From Nocardioides lianchengensis (GTDB taxonomy: Bacteria > Actinomycetota > Actinomycetes > Propionibacteriales > Nocardioidaceae), in contig NZ_FMZM01000005.1 of assembly GCF_900101465.1 (NCBI RefSeq), positions 225,384 through 289,383 of the forward strand: 64,000 nucleotides of DNA, in the 5' to 3' direction. Of this stretch, positions 7,209-15,588 are shown one piece after another. The notes beneath the pieces are model-generated. The model was not told the origin of the DNA, did no database searches, and saw only the letters and a program-made list of their open reading frames with translations. The position numbers were made by a program, and so were the translations under genes. How positions within the stretch are numbered: position 1 is the stretch's first letter; every line of letters begins with the position of its first letter.

Positions 7209-7609
7209 CGGTGGGCCGGGAGTCGGCCCGGGTCGAGGCCATCTCCCGGGCGCGGGGGGACCGTCATGGTCGCCGCGCGACCTGCTCAGCCACCGGCGCG
7301 GTCGACGGCTGCGTCGGACGGTCACCGGGTCGCCCGCGCTCGACCTCGTCGCGGTACCACGGTGGTGGTCCGCAGCCCGAAGCGCAGCGGAGCGACCCGG
7401 TCGCGCCCCAGGCCGTGGAAGGTGACGTCCTCCTCGGTCCAGCGCCGTCGGATCAGCTGCGCCCCAGCCGTCGCTGACCGTAGTGGTGTCGCCACGGTGG
7501 CCGGGCGTCGCGTCGTTGGGCAGGTACAGAGGTGGTCGGCGCTCGTGCCGCCCTGGGCTACTCATTCAGCAGGAAACGGATGAATGCCGAGGGCACTACT
7601 GTCCCCGGC

Positions 7610-8521
7610 ATGCGACTCAAGCTGGGACGGCCCGACCTGGGCCGCTACGCCGACCGGTTCGACGTGCCCGAGGCGACCGGCGGCCTCTCGGTCACCTTCC
7701 TGGGCGTGGCCAGCCTGCTGGTCGACGACGGGACGACGGCCGTCCTGACCGACGGGTTCTTCTCGCGACCGCCGCTGCTGCGGGTCGGCCTCGGCAAGGT
7801 GGCCCCCGACCGGGCCCGGATCGACGCCGCGCTCGCTCGCGCGGGCATCGACCGGCTGGCCGCGGTGGCGCCGGTGCACACCCACTTCGACCACGCGCTG
7901 GACTCCGCCGTGGTCGCCAACCTGACCGGGGCCGACCTGCTGGGAGGGGAGTCGACGGCCAACGTCGGCCGCGGCCACGGGCTGGCCACCGACCGGATCC
8001 GCGTGCTGGCGGACGGCGAGACCGTGACGTACGGCAACCTCGCGCTCACGTTCGTCGAGTCCCACCACTGCCCGCCGGACCGGTTCCCGGGGGCGATCGA
8101 GACGCCCGTCGTACCGCCGGTGAGCGCGCGGGCCTACCGCTGCGGGGAGGCCTGGTCGATCCTGGTCGCGCACGCCGGCGGCCGGACCGCGCTGGTCCAG
8201 GGCAGCGCCGGCTTCGTGCCCGGCTCGCTCGCCGGGCGGCGCGCCGAGGTGGCCTACCTGGGCGTCGGCCAGCTCGGGGTCCAGGACGAGGACTACGTGC
8301 GGACCTACTGGGACGAGACGGTCGCGACGGTCGGTGCCCGCGAGGTGGTGCTCGTCCACTGGGACGACTTCTTCCGCCCGCTCGACCGCCCGCTGCGTGC
8401 CCTGCCCTACCTGGGCGACGACCTCGACGTCACGGTGCGCCTGCTCGACGAGCTGGCGCACCGCGACGGGGTCCGGGTCCGGTTCCCCACGCTGTGGCGG
8501 CGCGAGGATCCGTGGTCCTGA
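7610..8521 (+). CDS. MBL-fold metallo-hydrolase
   Basis: 303 residues. The zinc-binding signature HTHFDH is present (VAPVHTHFDHALDS), with a further His in SHHCPP and a late VHWDDFF segment, so a binuclear metal site is likely intact. Proteins of this UlaG-like/MBL group are hydrolases of varied substrates; none can be named. The ATG at 7610 is preferred over upstream in-frame codons because a TACTGT element sits about 10 bases upstream, as expected for a leaderless actinobacterial transcript. It converges on the alkene reductase gene, with one base between the stops. Confidence 0.82.
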   Translation: MRLKLGRPDLGRYADRFDVPEATGGLSVTFLGVASLLVDDGTTAVLTDGFFSRPPLLRVGLGKVAPDRARIDAALARAGIDRLAAVAPVHTHFDHALDSAVVANLTGADLLGGESTANVGRGHGLATDRIRVLADGETVTYGNLALTFVESHHCPPDRFPGAIETPVVPPVSARAYRCGEAWSILVAHAGGRTALVQGSAGFVPGSLAGRRAEVAYLGVGQLGVQDEDYVRTYWDETVATVGAREVVLVHWDDFFRPLDRPLRALPYLGDDLDVTVRLLDELAHRDGVRVRFPTLWRREDPWS

Positions 8522-8522
8522 G

Positions 8523-9593
8523 TCAGTCGTCGAGGGCCGGGTAGTCGGTGTAGCCCTCGGCGCCGCCGCCGTAGAAGGTGTCCGGGTTCGGCTCGTTAAG
8601 CTCGGCACCGGTCAGCCACCGCTTCGGCAGGTCCGGGTTGGCCAGGAAGAGCCGCCCGACGGCGACCGCGTCGGCGAGGTCCTTGTCGAGGATCTCCTGG
8701 GCCGACTCGCGGGTGGTGACCTCGCCGAAGCCGCTGTTGAGGATCGTGACGCCACCGAAGGTGCGACGGAGGTCCTGGGTGAGGTCGGCCTTCGGGTCGG
8801 CCAGGATGCTGAGGTAGGCGAGCCCGAGCGGCGCCACCGCCTCCAGGAAGGTCGTGTACGTCGCCGCGACGTCCGCGGGCTCGTCCTCGGTGGCGCCCTG
8901 GATGTTGTGGGCGGGGGAGATCCGCAGGCCGACCCGGTCCGGGCCGATCGCCTCGGCGACCGCCCGGGTCACCTCGATCGCGAAGCGGGCGCGGTTCTCG
9001 GGCGAGCCGCCGTACGCGTCGGTGCGGTGGTTCGAGCCCGGGGCGAGGAACTGGTGGATCAGGTAGCCGTTGGCGGCGTGCACCTCGACGCCGTCGAGGC
9101 CGGCCTCGACGGCGTTGCGCGCGGCCTGGACGTAGCCCTCCACGACCGAGGGGATCTCGTCCAGGGCGATCTCGCGCGGCGTCGGGTGCGGCTTCGGGCC
9201 GTCGGGGGTGAACATCTCGTTCGGCGCGGCGATCGCGCTCGGCGCGATGACCTCCTGGCCTCCGGTGTTGTCGGGGTGCGAGACCCGGCCGGCGTGCATG
9301 AGCTGGGCGACGATCCGGCCGCCGTTCGCGTGCACGGCGTCGGCCACCCGGCGCCAGCCGGCGAGCTGCTCGGCGGAGTGGAAGCCGGGCGTGTCGAGGT
9401 AGCCCTGGCCCTCGGCGGTGGGCTGGCTGCCCTCGGTGATGATCAGGCCGGCGGAGGCGCGCTGGGCGTAGTACTCCACCGCGAGGTCGCCGGGCACGGT
9501 GCCGGTCGCGCGGTTGCGGGTCAGCGGCGCCATCACGAGGCGGTTCGGCAGCGTCCAGGCGCCGGCGGTCAGGGATTCGAAGAGATCAGCCAT
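8523..9593 (-). CDS. Alkene reductase, old yellow enzyme family
   Basis: 356 residues, usual length for the OYE family. The protein opens with the FMN-binding segment (LPNRLVMAPLTRNRA), carries the active-site stretch GVEVHAANGYLIHQF followed by NHRTDAYGGS, and ends with a GFGEVTTR and AVGRLFLANPDLP phosphate-binding region. These flavoproteins use NAD(P)H to reduce activated C=C bonds in enals, enones, nitro compounds or nitrate esters. The gene stands alone on its strand, with the WYL regulator encoded 56 bases upstream in the same direction, so it could be that regulator's target. Confidence 0.93.
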   Translation of the reverse strand: MADLFESLTAGAWTLPNRLVMAPLTRNRATGTVPGDLAVEYYAQRASAGLIITEGSQPTAEGQGYLDTPGFHSAEQLAGWRRVADAVHANGGRIVAQLMHAGRVSHPDNTGGQEVIAPSAIAAPNEMFTPDGPKPHPTPREIALDEIPSVVEGYVQAARNAVEAGLDGVEVHAANGYLIHQFLAPGSNHRTDAYGGSPENRARFAIEVTRAVAEAIGPDRVGLRISPAHNIQGATEDEPADVAATYTTFLEAVAPLGLAYLSILADPKADLTQDLRRTFGGVTILNSGFGEVTTRESAQEILDKDLADAVAVGRLFLANPDLPKRWLTGAELNEPNPDTFYGGGAEGYTDYPALDD

Positions 9594-9649
9594 GCTCGGC
9601 ACAGCGACGACCGGTGGCCGTCTGTTCCGGATCGGGGCGGTGAGGAGCC

Positions 9650-10627
9650 TCACCGTGTGAAGGCGGCTCCGTCGGGGTTGGTCGCCGCGAGCAACCGCCG
9701 GCCGAGCGCCTCGACGGTGGCCCGCAGCTCCGGACCGCCCTCGACGTGGAACGGCGCGGGAAGGGTGGCCAGCTGCTCCGCGAAGTAGACCGGGTTGCCG
9801 GTCGAGGCGACCAGCCGGGTGGTGGCGGCGTCGACCGGCTCCAGGCGGCCCATGGTCCGCGGCACGCACCGGCGCAGGTCCTCGACGGGCGCGTCGACGA
9901 GCACGCGGACGTCGTACTCCCAGCCGATCGCCAGGTTCTCCTCGAGCAGGGCGACGGGGTCGAGGTCCGCCGGTGGGACGAAGGTGTCGGCGAGGGGCTC
10001 GACGTGGCGCACCCGGTCGACCCGGTAGGTCCGCACGGCGTCGGCGCGCAGCGAGCGGCACACGAGGTACCACCGGCCGTAGCGCACCACCACGGCCCAC
10101 GGCTCCACCTCGGCGTCCCACTCGCGGCCGCCCTCGGAGCGGTAGGCGACGCGCACCCGGCGGCGCTCGGCGCACGCCTCGACCAGGGCGACGGTGGTGC
10201 CGGGGTCGGGGCGGGAGCCGGAGCGGTCCGGCACCGGCGCCGTCGTACGGCGGACCGCCTCGGCCTGGGCCGCGACGCTGCGGGGCAGCGCCCGCAGCAG
10301 CTTGCCGAGCGCACGTCCGACCGGCCCGTCGGTGTCGGCGGCGTCGTGCTGGCCGTCGAGCGCCGCCATCACCAGCCCGAGCGCCTCGTCGCCGCTGAAC
10401 AGCAGCGGCGGCGGCCGCATCCCGCGGCCCAGTCGGTAGCCGCCCGCCGGTCCGCGCACCGACTCCACCGGGATGTCGGCCTCGCGCAGGATGCCGACGT
10501 ACCGGCGTACGGCGCGGGGTGTGACGCCCAGCCGCGCACCCAGCCGCTCGGCCGTGATGCCGGGGGAGTCCTGCAGGACCTCGAGCGCGAGCAGAGCCCG
10601 TGCGGTGGGACTGGCGTCGATCGTCAC
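9650..10627 (-). CDS. HTH/WYL-domain transcriptional regulator
   Basis: 325 residues. An N-terminal helix-turn-helix (RLGARLGVTPRAVRRYVGILRE, about residues 25-50 of the protein) is followed by a winged segment (SVRGPAGGYRLG) and a C-terminal WYL ligand-sensing domain (VVRYGRWYLVCRSL). Proteins of this build are PafC/DeoR-like regulators that respond to nucleic acid or other ligands. The GTG at 10627 is chosen because GGAG lies eight bases upstream and the preceding 12 codons look unlike protein. It is divergent from the DinB gene, with 56 bases between starts. Confidence 0.85.
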   Translation of the reverse strand: MTIDASPTARALLALEVLQDSPGITAERLGARLGVTPRAVRRYVGILREADIPVESVRGPAGGYRLGRGMRPPPLLFSGDEALGLVMAALDGQHDAADTDGPVGRALGKLLRALPRSVAAQAEAVRRTTAPVPDRSGSRPDPGTTVALVEACAERRRVRVAYRSEGGREWDAEVEPWAVVVRYGRWYLVCRSLRADAVRTYRVDRVRHVEPLADTFVPPADLDPVALLEENLAIGWEYDVRVLVDAPVEDLRRCVPRTMGRLEPVDAATTRLVASTGNPVYFAEQLATLPAPFHVEGGPELRATVEALGRRLLAATNPDGAAFTR

Positions 10628-10683
10628 GAGGAAATCTCCGATGCGGAAGCAGATCGTCCGCAATGGATCCTACGCTCGGGGAC

Positions 10684-11265
10684 ATGGACGACGAGGAGTG
10701 GATGCAGGACGGCGGCCCGGCCCTGATCGGCGTGGGCGCCGAGACCGACGTCGCCGGCTACCACGAGGCCTTCCGGCACCTGGAGGAGCTGTGGGACGAC
10801 ACGGTCGGGAGGGCTCGTGCGCTCGATCCGGCGCTGCTGCACGCGCAGGTCGGCGGCGAGTGGTCGTTCACCGAGACGCTGCGCCACCTGCCCTTCGCGA
10901 CCGAGAGCTGGGTCGGCCGGGGTGTGCTCCAGCTCCCGGCCCCGTGGCACCCGCTGTCGCTGCCGTGGGACCAGATGGAGGACTCGCCGGGCATCCCGCG
11001 CGACCGCGCCGTACGCCCCTCGCTCGACGAGGTGCTCGCGCTGCGTGCGGACCGGCAGGCCCTGGTCCACCGCGCCCTCGACCAGGTCGGCGACACGCAC
11101 CTCGATGACGTCTGCACCATCCCCGAGGGCAGCGCGTGGCCGCCTCCGGGCGAGCAGCTGCCGCTCCGGGAGTGCTTCAACACCGTGATCAACGAGGAGT
11201 GGTGGCACCGGCGGTTCGCCGAGCGCGACCTCGCCGTCCTCATCGAACGAGAGGCATCGTCATGA
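10684..11265 (+). CDS. DinB-family (DUF664-like) protein
   Basis: 193 residues. A four-helix DinB bundle is suggested by GEWSFTETLRHLPFATESWVG and the late INEEWWHRRFAERDL block; the three His expected to bind metal are plausible at HLPF, VHRAL and WWHRRF. The superfamily includes mycothiol- and bacillithiol-dependent transferases and stress proteins. ATG 10684 follows a TACGCT element about 10 bases away, which fits leaderless initiation. The stop overlaps the start of the next gene, also DinB-like, by four bases. Confidence 0.78.
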   Translation: MDDEEWMQDGGPALIGVGAETDVAGYHEAFRHLEELWDDTVGRARALDPALLHAQVGGEWSFTETLRHLPFATESWVGRGVLQLPAPWHPLSLPWDQMEDSPGIPRDRAVRPSLDEVLALRADRQALVHRALDQVGDTHLDDVCTIPEGSAWPPPGEQLPLRECFNTVINEEWWHRRFAERDLAVLIEREASS

Positions 11266-11840
11266 CCGACTGGTGGGAGCCGCCGTTCCACGGCACCGAG
11301 GCCGAGCAGCTGATCGGGGCGCTCGACCGGCAGCGCGCGACGTTCCGGTTCAAGGCCGACGGCCTGGACGCCGCTGGCCTCGCGTCGCAGCCGATCGCGA
11401 GCTCGTCGCTGAGCCTCGGCGGGCTGCTGAAGCACCTGGCCGCGGTGGAGGCGACGTACGCGTTCTGGAAGGCGTTCGGCGAGAACCCGGGCGAGCCGTG
11501 GGCGTCGGCCGACTGGGAGGGCGACCCGGGGTGGGACTTCCGCAGTGCCGCCGACGACAGCCCCGCCGAGCTCTACGCCCGCTACGACGACACGGTGGCC
11601 CGGGCCCGCGCGCGGGTGGCCGAGGCGATCGCCACGGCCGGCCTCGACCAGCCCGTCCAGGTCACCGGCCCCGACGGCGCTCCGGCGAACCTGCGCCGCC
11701 TGATCGGCGACCTGCTCGAGGAGTACGGCCGCCACACCGGTCACGCCGACCTGCTCCGCGAGGCGATCGACGGCGTGACCGGCGAGGACCCCACCCCCGG
11801 CTGGACCCCCACCACCCCCGCTCCTGGAGGAGACGCATGA
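11262..11840 (+). CDS. DinB-family protein, second of a tandem pair
   Basis: 192 residues. LGGLLKHLAAVEATYAFWKA and LLEEYGRHTGHADLLREAIDG are the typical DinB/DUF664 metal-binding helices (H in LKHL, H-x2-H in GRHTGH). Weak similarity to its upstream neighbour suggests an old relationship rather than a recent duplication. It is coupled by ATGA overlaps to the gene on each side, forming a three-gene operon with the isochorismatase-family hydrolase. Possible mycothiol-dependent transferase; substrate unknown. Confidence 0.85.
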   Translation: MTDWWEPPFHGTEAEQLIGALDRQRATFRFKADGLDAAGLASQPIASSSLSLGGLLKHLAAVEATYAFWKAFGENPGEPWASADWEGDPGWDFRSAADDSPAELYARYDDTVARARARVAEAIATAGLDQPVQVTGPDGAPANLRRLIGDLLEEYGRHTGHADLLREAIDGVTGEDPTPGWTPTTPAPGGDA

Positions 11841-12391
11841 CCACGCTGACCGACCGCCCGCACACCGCCCTCGTCGTGATCGACGTCCAGGTCGGCGTCG
11901 TCGGCGACGCCCACGACCGCGACCGGGTCGTGGCCAACGTCGCCACCCTCGTCGACAAGGCCCGCGAGGCGGGCACCCCGGTCGTCTGGGTCCAGCACTC
12001 GCACCCCGAGCACCTGCCGATCGACTCCGCCGGCTGGCAGTACGTCCCCGAGCTGACCGTCGCCGACGGCGAGCCGGTCGTCCGCAAGACCTACGCCGAC
12101 TCCTTCGAGGACACCGACCTCGAGGAGGTCCTCGCCGCCGGCCGCATCGGACGGCTGGTGGTCGCCGGTGCGCAGACCGACGAGTGCATCCGCTCGACCC
12201 TGCACGGTGCGCTGGTCCGCGGCTACGACGCCACCCTGGTCTCCGACGCGCACACCACCGAGGACCAGAGCGCGTACGGCGCCCCGACCCCCGACCTGGT
12301 CATCGCCCACACCAACCTCTACTGGCAGTACCACCGCGCCCCCGGCCGCGAGGCCGGGGTCGTCACGACCGCGGAGGCGACCTTCGCCTGA
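11837..12391 (+). CDS. Isochorismatase-family cysteine hydrolase
   Basis: 184 residues. The Asp-Lys-Cys triad is visible: Asp in ALVVIDVQVG, Lys in VVRKTYADSF and Cys in TDECIRSTLHGA. The family includes nicotinamidases, isochorismatases and N-carbamoylsarcosine amidases. The pattern TDECIRST without the nicotinamidase metal-binding HHxxH arrangement argues against nicotinamidase. Coupled to the DinB gene upstream by an ATGA overlap. Confidence 0.9.
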   Translation: MTTLTDRPHTALVVIDVQVGVVGDAHDRDRVVANVATLVDKAREAGTPVVWVQHSHPEHLPIDSAGWQYVPELTVADGEPVVRKTYADSFEDTDLEEVLAAGRIGRLVVAGAQTDECIRSTLHGALVRGYDATLVSDAHTTEDQSAYGAPTPDLVIAHTNLYWQYHRAPGREAGVVTTAEATFA

Positions 12392-12432
12392 GGCGGCGAT
12401 GAGTCCCACGGGCGAGGCCGGTCGGAACCCCC

Positions 12433-12966
12433 ATGACCACCACCAACCTCGCCGACCTGTACGACCTCGCGCCCCTGGACTGGGCCCGGGTCACCGCTCG
12501 CCTGGACGCCGGCTTCGAGCAGGCGCCCGGGGGAGGCGGCCCGGACCGGCACACCTGCTGGCTCACCACGCTCAACGCCGACGGCAGCCCGCACGTCACC
12601 GGCATCGGCGCGCTCTGGGCCGAGGGCTCGTTCTGGTTCGAGACCGGGCTCACGACGCGCAAGGGCCGCAACCTGCTGCGCGACCCGCGGTGCGCGTTGA
12701 GCCTGGCAACCGACGTGTTCGACCTGTCGCTCGGCGGCACGGCCACCCTGGTGACCGACCCCGACGTCGTGGCCGCGCGGGCCGCCGAGTGGTCGGCCGA
12801 CGGCGGCTGGCCGTGCCGCGTCGACGAGAGCGGTACGGCGCTCACCGCGGAGTTCAGTGCCCCCTCGGCCGGGTCGCCGCCGTGGCACGTGTTCCGGATC
12901 GACGCCCGCTCGGCCGCCGCGGTCGAGACGGTCGAGCCGGGCGGTGCCACGCGCTGGGACTTCTGA
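12433..12966 (+). CDS. Pyridoxamine 5'-phosphate oxidase-like (split-barrel FMN/F420) protein
   Basis: 177 residues. The split beta-barrel signature is seen in HTCWLTTLNADGSPHVTGIG, FWFETGLTTRKGRNLLRDPR and GTATLVTDP. Actinobacterial members bind FMN or deazaflavin F420 and reduce varied substrates; nothing here decides which cofactor. It follows the hydrolase after 41 bases on the same strand and may be cotranscribed. A second, unrelated-in-detail member of the same superfamily is encoded at 49320. Confidence 0.82.
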   Translation: MTTTNLADLYDLAPLDWARVTARLDAGFEQAPGGGGPDRHTCWLTTLNADGSPHVTGIGALWAEGSFWFETGLTTRKGRNLLRDPRCALSLATDVFDLSLGGTATLVTDPDVVAARAAEWSADGGWPCRVDESGTALTAEFSAPSAGSPPWHVFRIDARSAAAVETVEPGGATRWDF

Positions 12967-13002
12967 CCGCGGACGCGGGCGTCCCGGGCCAGACTGGCTC
13001 GC

Positions 13003-13965
13003 GTGACGCACGTGCGCCGTACCCCTGACGAGCGGTTCGCCGCCCTGCCCGGCTTCCCCTTCGAGCCCCGGTACGTCGAGGTCCGCGCCGACGGGGTCGA
13101 GCCGCTGCGGATGCACCACCTCGACGAGGGCCCCGCGGACGGGCCGGTGGCGCTGCTGCTGCACGGCCAGCCGACCTGGTCCTACCTCTACCGGCACGTG
13201 ATCCCGGTGCTGGTCGCCGCGGGGATCCGGGTCGTCGCCCCCGACAACATCGGGTTCGGTCGCTCCGACAAGCCGACCGAGCGGACGGACTACACGCTGG
13301 AGCGGCACGTCGCGTGGACCCGCGGCCTCGTCGCGGCCCTCGACCTGCGCGACGTCACCCTGGTCGCCCAGGACTGGGGCGGCCCGATCGGCCTGAGCGT
13401 GCTCGCCGCGGAGCCGGATCGGTTCGCCCGGGTCGTCGCCGCCAACACCATCCTGCACACCGCCGATCCGGCGCTCGACGGTCCGCTGACCTGGGCGCTG
13501 CACGGCACGGGGGACTCGCGGGTGGTGGTCGAGGAGGCGCTGCTCGACTACCTCCTGCACTGCGTCCGCGCGCCCGAGCTGCGGGCCGGCGACTTCGTCG
13601 GAGCGGCCACCGCGCACCCGCTCGCCCCCGAGGTCCTCGCGGCGTACGACGCGCCCTTCCCCGACGCCGAGCACACCGCCGGGCTGCGTCAGATGACGGC
13701 GCTGCTCCCGCTCACCCGCCGCGACGCCGGTGCGCGGATCGGCCGTCGTACCTGGCGGGCGCTGGAGTCCTTCGACCGGCCGTTCGTCACCTGCTACTCC
13801 GACAGCGACCCCGCCACCCGCGGCTGGGACCGGGTCTTCCAGGAGCGGGTGCCCGGCGCGCGCGGACGCGACCACGTCACGATCGCGGGTGCCGGGCACT
13901 TCCTGCAGGAGGACGCCGGGGCCGAGCTGGGTCGGGTCGTCGCCGAGGTGGTCCGGACGACGTAG
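13003..13965 (+). CDS. Alpha/beta hydrolase, haloalkane dehalogenase-like
   Basis: 320 residues. The oxyanion motif HGQPTWSYLYR (His54 onward) and the nucleophile block VAQDWGGPIGL place Asp124, not Ser, at the elbow, as in haloalkane dehalogenases; Trp125 would be the halide-binding residue. The acid is plausibly in CYSDSDPATRGWD and the His in AGAGHFLQED. These enzymes cleave carbon-halogen bonds to alcohol and halide in the cytoplasm. Activity on a real halogenated compound cannot be known from sequence. GTG 13003 is used as start; the next gene converges 16 bases past the stop. Confidence 0.87.
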   Translation: MTHVRRTPDERFAALPGFPFEPRYVEVRADGVEPLRMHHLDEGPADGPVALLLHGQPTWSYLYRHVIPVLVAAGIRVVAPDNIGFGRSDKPTERTDYTLERHVAWTRGLVAALDLRDVTLVAQDWGGPIGLSVLAAEPDRFARVVAANTILHTADPALDGPLTWALHGTGDSRVVVEEALLDYLLHCVRAPELRAGDFVGAATAHPLAPEVLAAYDAPFPDAEHTAGLRQMTALLPLTRRDAGARIGRRTWRALESFDRPFVTCYSDSDPATRGWDRVFQERVPGARGRDHVTIAGAGHFLQEDAGAELGRVVAEVVRTT

Positions 13966-13981
13966 CGGCCGCCCCCGGGCC

Positions 13982-14653
13982 CTAGGTCGCCGACAGGGCG
14001 TAGCCGAAGCGCTCGTAGTCGGTGCGGTAGAAGTCGCCGATGCGCTCCAGGAGCGCGGGCGACACCGAGACGTCCGAGCTCCGGACCCCGGCCAGTCGGC
14101 GACTCCTCAGTGCGTGCGGGAGGTCGCCCTCCAGGCCGAGGTCGAACCGGTCATTCAGGTCAGCGGCCACCGACTCGAGGCCGTCCTCCATGCGGTAGAC
14201 CTCCGCGCCCGGCACCAGGAACTCGCTCTGCGGCCGGAGGTGGTTGTCGAGCGTGTAGGGGTCCAGGTCGTAGCGCGCCATGGCCCAGTCCCAGAACTGC
14301 GCCACCGGCCCGGGCTCGGTGCTGATCGTGCCGTCGGGCTGCTTGCTCGGCGGCTGGAAGTGCGAGCTGGAGTTGCGCATGACGTACTCGGACCGGAACC
14401 GCGCGACCGGGTCGCGGGCCACCAGGAACACGAGGTCGAAGCGGTCGAGGCGGAAGACCTGCTCGAGGAGTGCGAGGTGGAAGTGCTGCGGTGAGCAGCG
14501 CAGCTTCCGGTACAGGTCGGCGTCGGTGTTAGGGGTGACCCGTCCCTCCATCGCCCACCCGGACCGGGTGAACAGCTTCTCGAGACTGGTGCCGCCGGTC
14601 TTGGGGATGTGGACGAACAGGACCGAACGGCCGTCCTTCAGGAAGACAGGCAT
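13982..14653 (-). CDS. Sulfotransferase-family protein
   Basis: 223 residues. The N-terminal HIPKTGGTSLEKLF is the 5'-phosphosulfate-binding loop of the sulfotransferase_2-like family, and VARDPVARFRSEYVMR is the 3'-phosphate-binding segment for PAPS. Such enzymes move sulfate from PAPS to a hydroxyl of a carbohydrate or lipid. No signal peptide or membrane segment is visible. It stands alone between two convergent or unrelated genes, so the acceptor is unknown; a surface glycoconjugate is a reasonable guess. Confidence 0.8.
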   Translation of the reverse strand: MPVFLKDGRSVLFVHIPKTGGTSLEKLFTRSGWAMEGRVTPNTDADLYRKLRCSPQHFHLALLEQVFRLDRFDLVFLVARDPVARFRSEYVMRNSSSHFQPPSKQPDGTISTEPGPVAQFWDWAMARYDLDPYTLDNHLRPQSEFLVPGAEVYRMEDGLESVAADLNDRFDLGLEGDLPHALRSRRLAGVRSSDVSVSPALLERIGDFYRTDYERFGYALSAT

Positions 14654-14750
14654 GGACTGGCGACTCTCTGGTTCGGCGACGAGGGGGAGCTCCGCTCCGG
14701 GCCGCGACGATACGGCACGCGTGCGACCGTCGGACCCGAGGGCGGACGGC

Positions 14751-15533
14751 TCACCACCCCGGTGGCAGCGAGGTGAAGTCGGGCTCGCGCCCCTCGGCGA
14801 ACGCGGCCAGCGCCTCGAGGTTGGCCGGGCCGCCCATCAGCTCGGCGAAGGCGGCGTTCTCGCGCTCGCGGGCGGCGTCGATCCCGGCCCGCAGGGGAGC
14901 GGTCATCGCCCGCTTCACGGCGACCAGGGAGGAGATCGGCCGCCGGGCGAGCAGGGTCGCGTGCCGGGTCGCCTCGGCCACCAGGTCGGCGGGCTCGCAG
15001 ACCCGCCAGACCAGACCCATCGCCAACGCCTCCTGCGCGGAGATCCACTCCGCCGACAGCAGCACCCAGGCGGCGTCCTGGCGACCCAGCAGACGGGGGA
15101 GCAGGTACGACGACGCCGCCTCCGGAGCGACCCCCAGCGAGGTGAACGGGCACTTCAGCCGGGCCGTGGACGCCATGAACGCGAGGTCGGCGAAGCCGAG
15201 GATCGTCGTCCCGATGCCCAGGCCGACGCCGTTGACCGCGCACACGAGCGGCTTGGGGAAGTCGACCAGCGCGTCGACCAGCCCGACGAAGCCGTGCTCG
15301 CCGCGCTCGAACGTGGGGTCGGTGGCCATCCGGTGCATCTCCAGGAGGTCGGTGCCGGCGCTGAACCCGCGGCCGTTCCCGGTCAGCAGGACCACGGCCA
15401 CCGCGGGGTCGGCCGCGGCGTCGAGCAGGGCCTGCGCGGTGGCGTCGTACAGGGCCTCGTTGAAGGCGTTGAGCGCCTCGGGCCGGTCCAGGGTCAGCGT
15501 GCGGACGCGGTCGCGGTCGGAGATCTGCAGCAT
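14751..15533 (-). CDS. Enoyl-CoA hydratase/isomerase family protein (Delta3-Delta2 isomerase-like)
   Basis: 260 residues, crotonase fold. The oxyanion segments GRGFSAGTDLLEM and GVGLGIGTTILGFADL are present. Of the two catalytic glutamates of true hydratases, the first (in the usual GGGxELA block) is replaced within IGTTILGFADL, while the second is kept in LGVAPEAASSYLLPR. One retained Glu in that context is typical of Delta3-Delta2-enoyl-CoA isomerases. The ATG at 15533 is chosen over an upstream in-frame ATG that would overlap the KstR-like operator at 15546..15559. The operator suggests a role in steroid or related acyl-CoA breakdown. Confidence 0.85.
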   Translation of the reverse strand: MLQISDRDRVRTLTLDRPEALNAFNEALYDATAQALLDAAADPAVAVVLLTGNGRGFSAGTDLLEMHRMATDPTFERGEHGFVGLVDALVDFPKPLVCAVNGVGLGIGTTILGFADLAFMASTARLKCPFTSLGVAPEAASSYLLPRLLGRQDAAWVLLSAEWISAQEALAMGLVWRVCEPADLVAEATRHATLLARRPISSLVAVKRAMTAPLRAGIDAARERENAAFAELMGGPANLEALAAFAEGREPDFTSLPPGW

Positions 15534-15545
15534 GGTCCCGGAGAC

Positions 15546-15559
15546 TAGAACAGGTTCCA
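15546..15559 (-). promoter_or_regulatory. KstR-type operator upstream of the enoyl-CoA isomerase gene
   Basis: TGGAACCTGTTCTA on the minus strand, a full match to TnnAACnnGTTnnA. It lies 13 bases before the isomerase start and 29 bases before the divergent glycosylase gene. The central dinucleotide is CT/AG instead of the AC/GT seen at the other boxes, so the binding may be weaker. Confidence 0.72.
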
Positions 15560-15588
15560 CTGTCCGTGGGGTGACGTACCGTCGAGAC

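Larger units (their letters stand above)
7004..7609. other. Intergenic region with GlnR-like box and two repeat copies; no confident gene
   Basis: The first part carries the GlnR-like site and two 62-bp-spaced repeats (7107..7208). From about 7210 to 7560 I see several short overlapping open frames on both strands, none with a convincing start and no family I recognise. On the minus strand one frame contains a gene-like stretch (around RRRWTEEDVTFHGLG) that breaks off and seems to continue in another frame, so a decayed gene fragment is possible. The last 70 bases belong to the promoter of the next gene. Confidence 0.4.

Noticed and set aside
6179..7267. Longer amidohydrolase start up to 7267
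   Set aside because: The added 88 codons run through the GlnR-like box and the palindromic repeats and look non-coding; MPVSPHDAHRH is the natural N-terminus.
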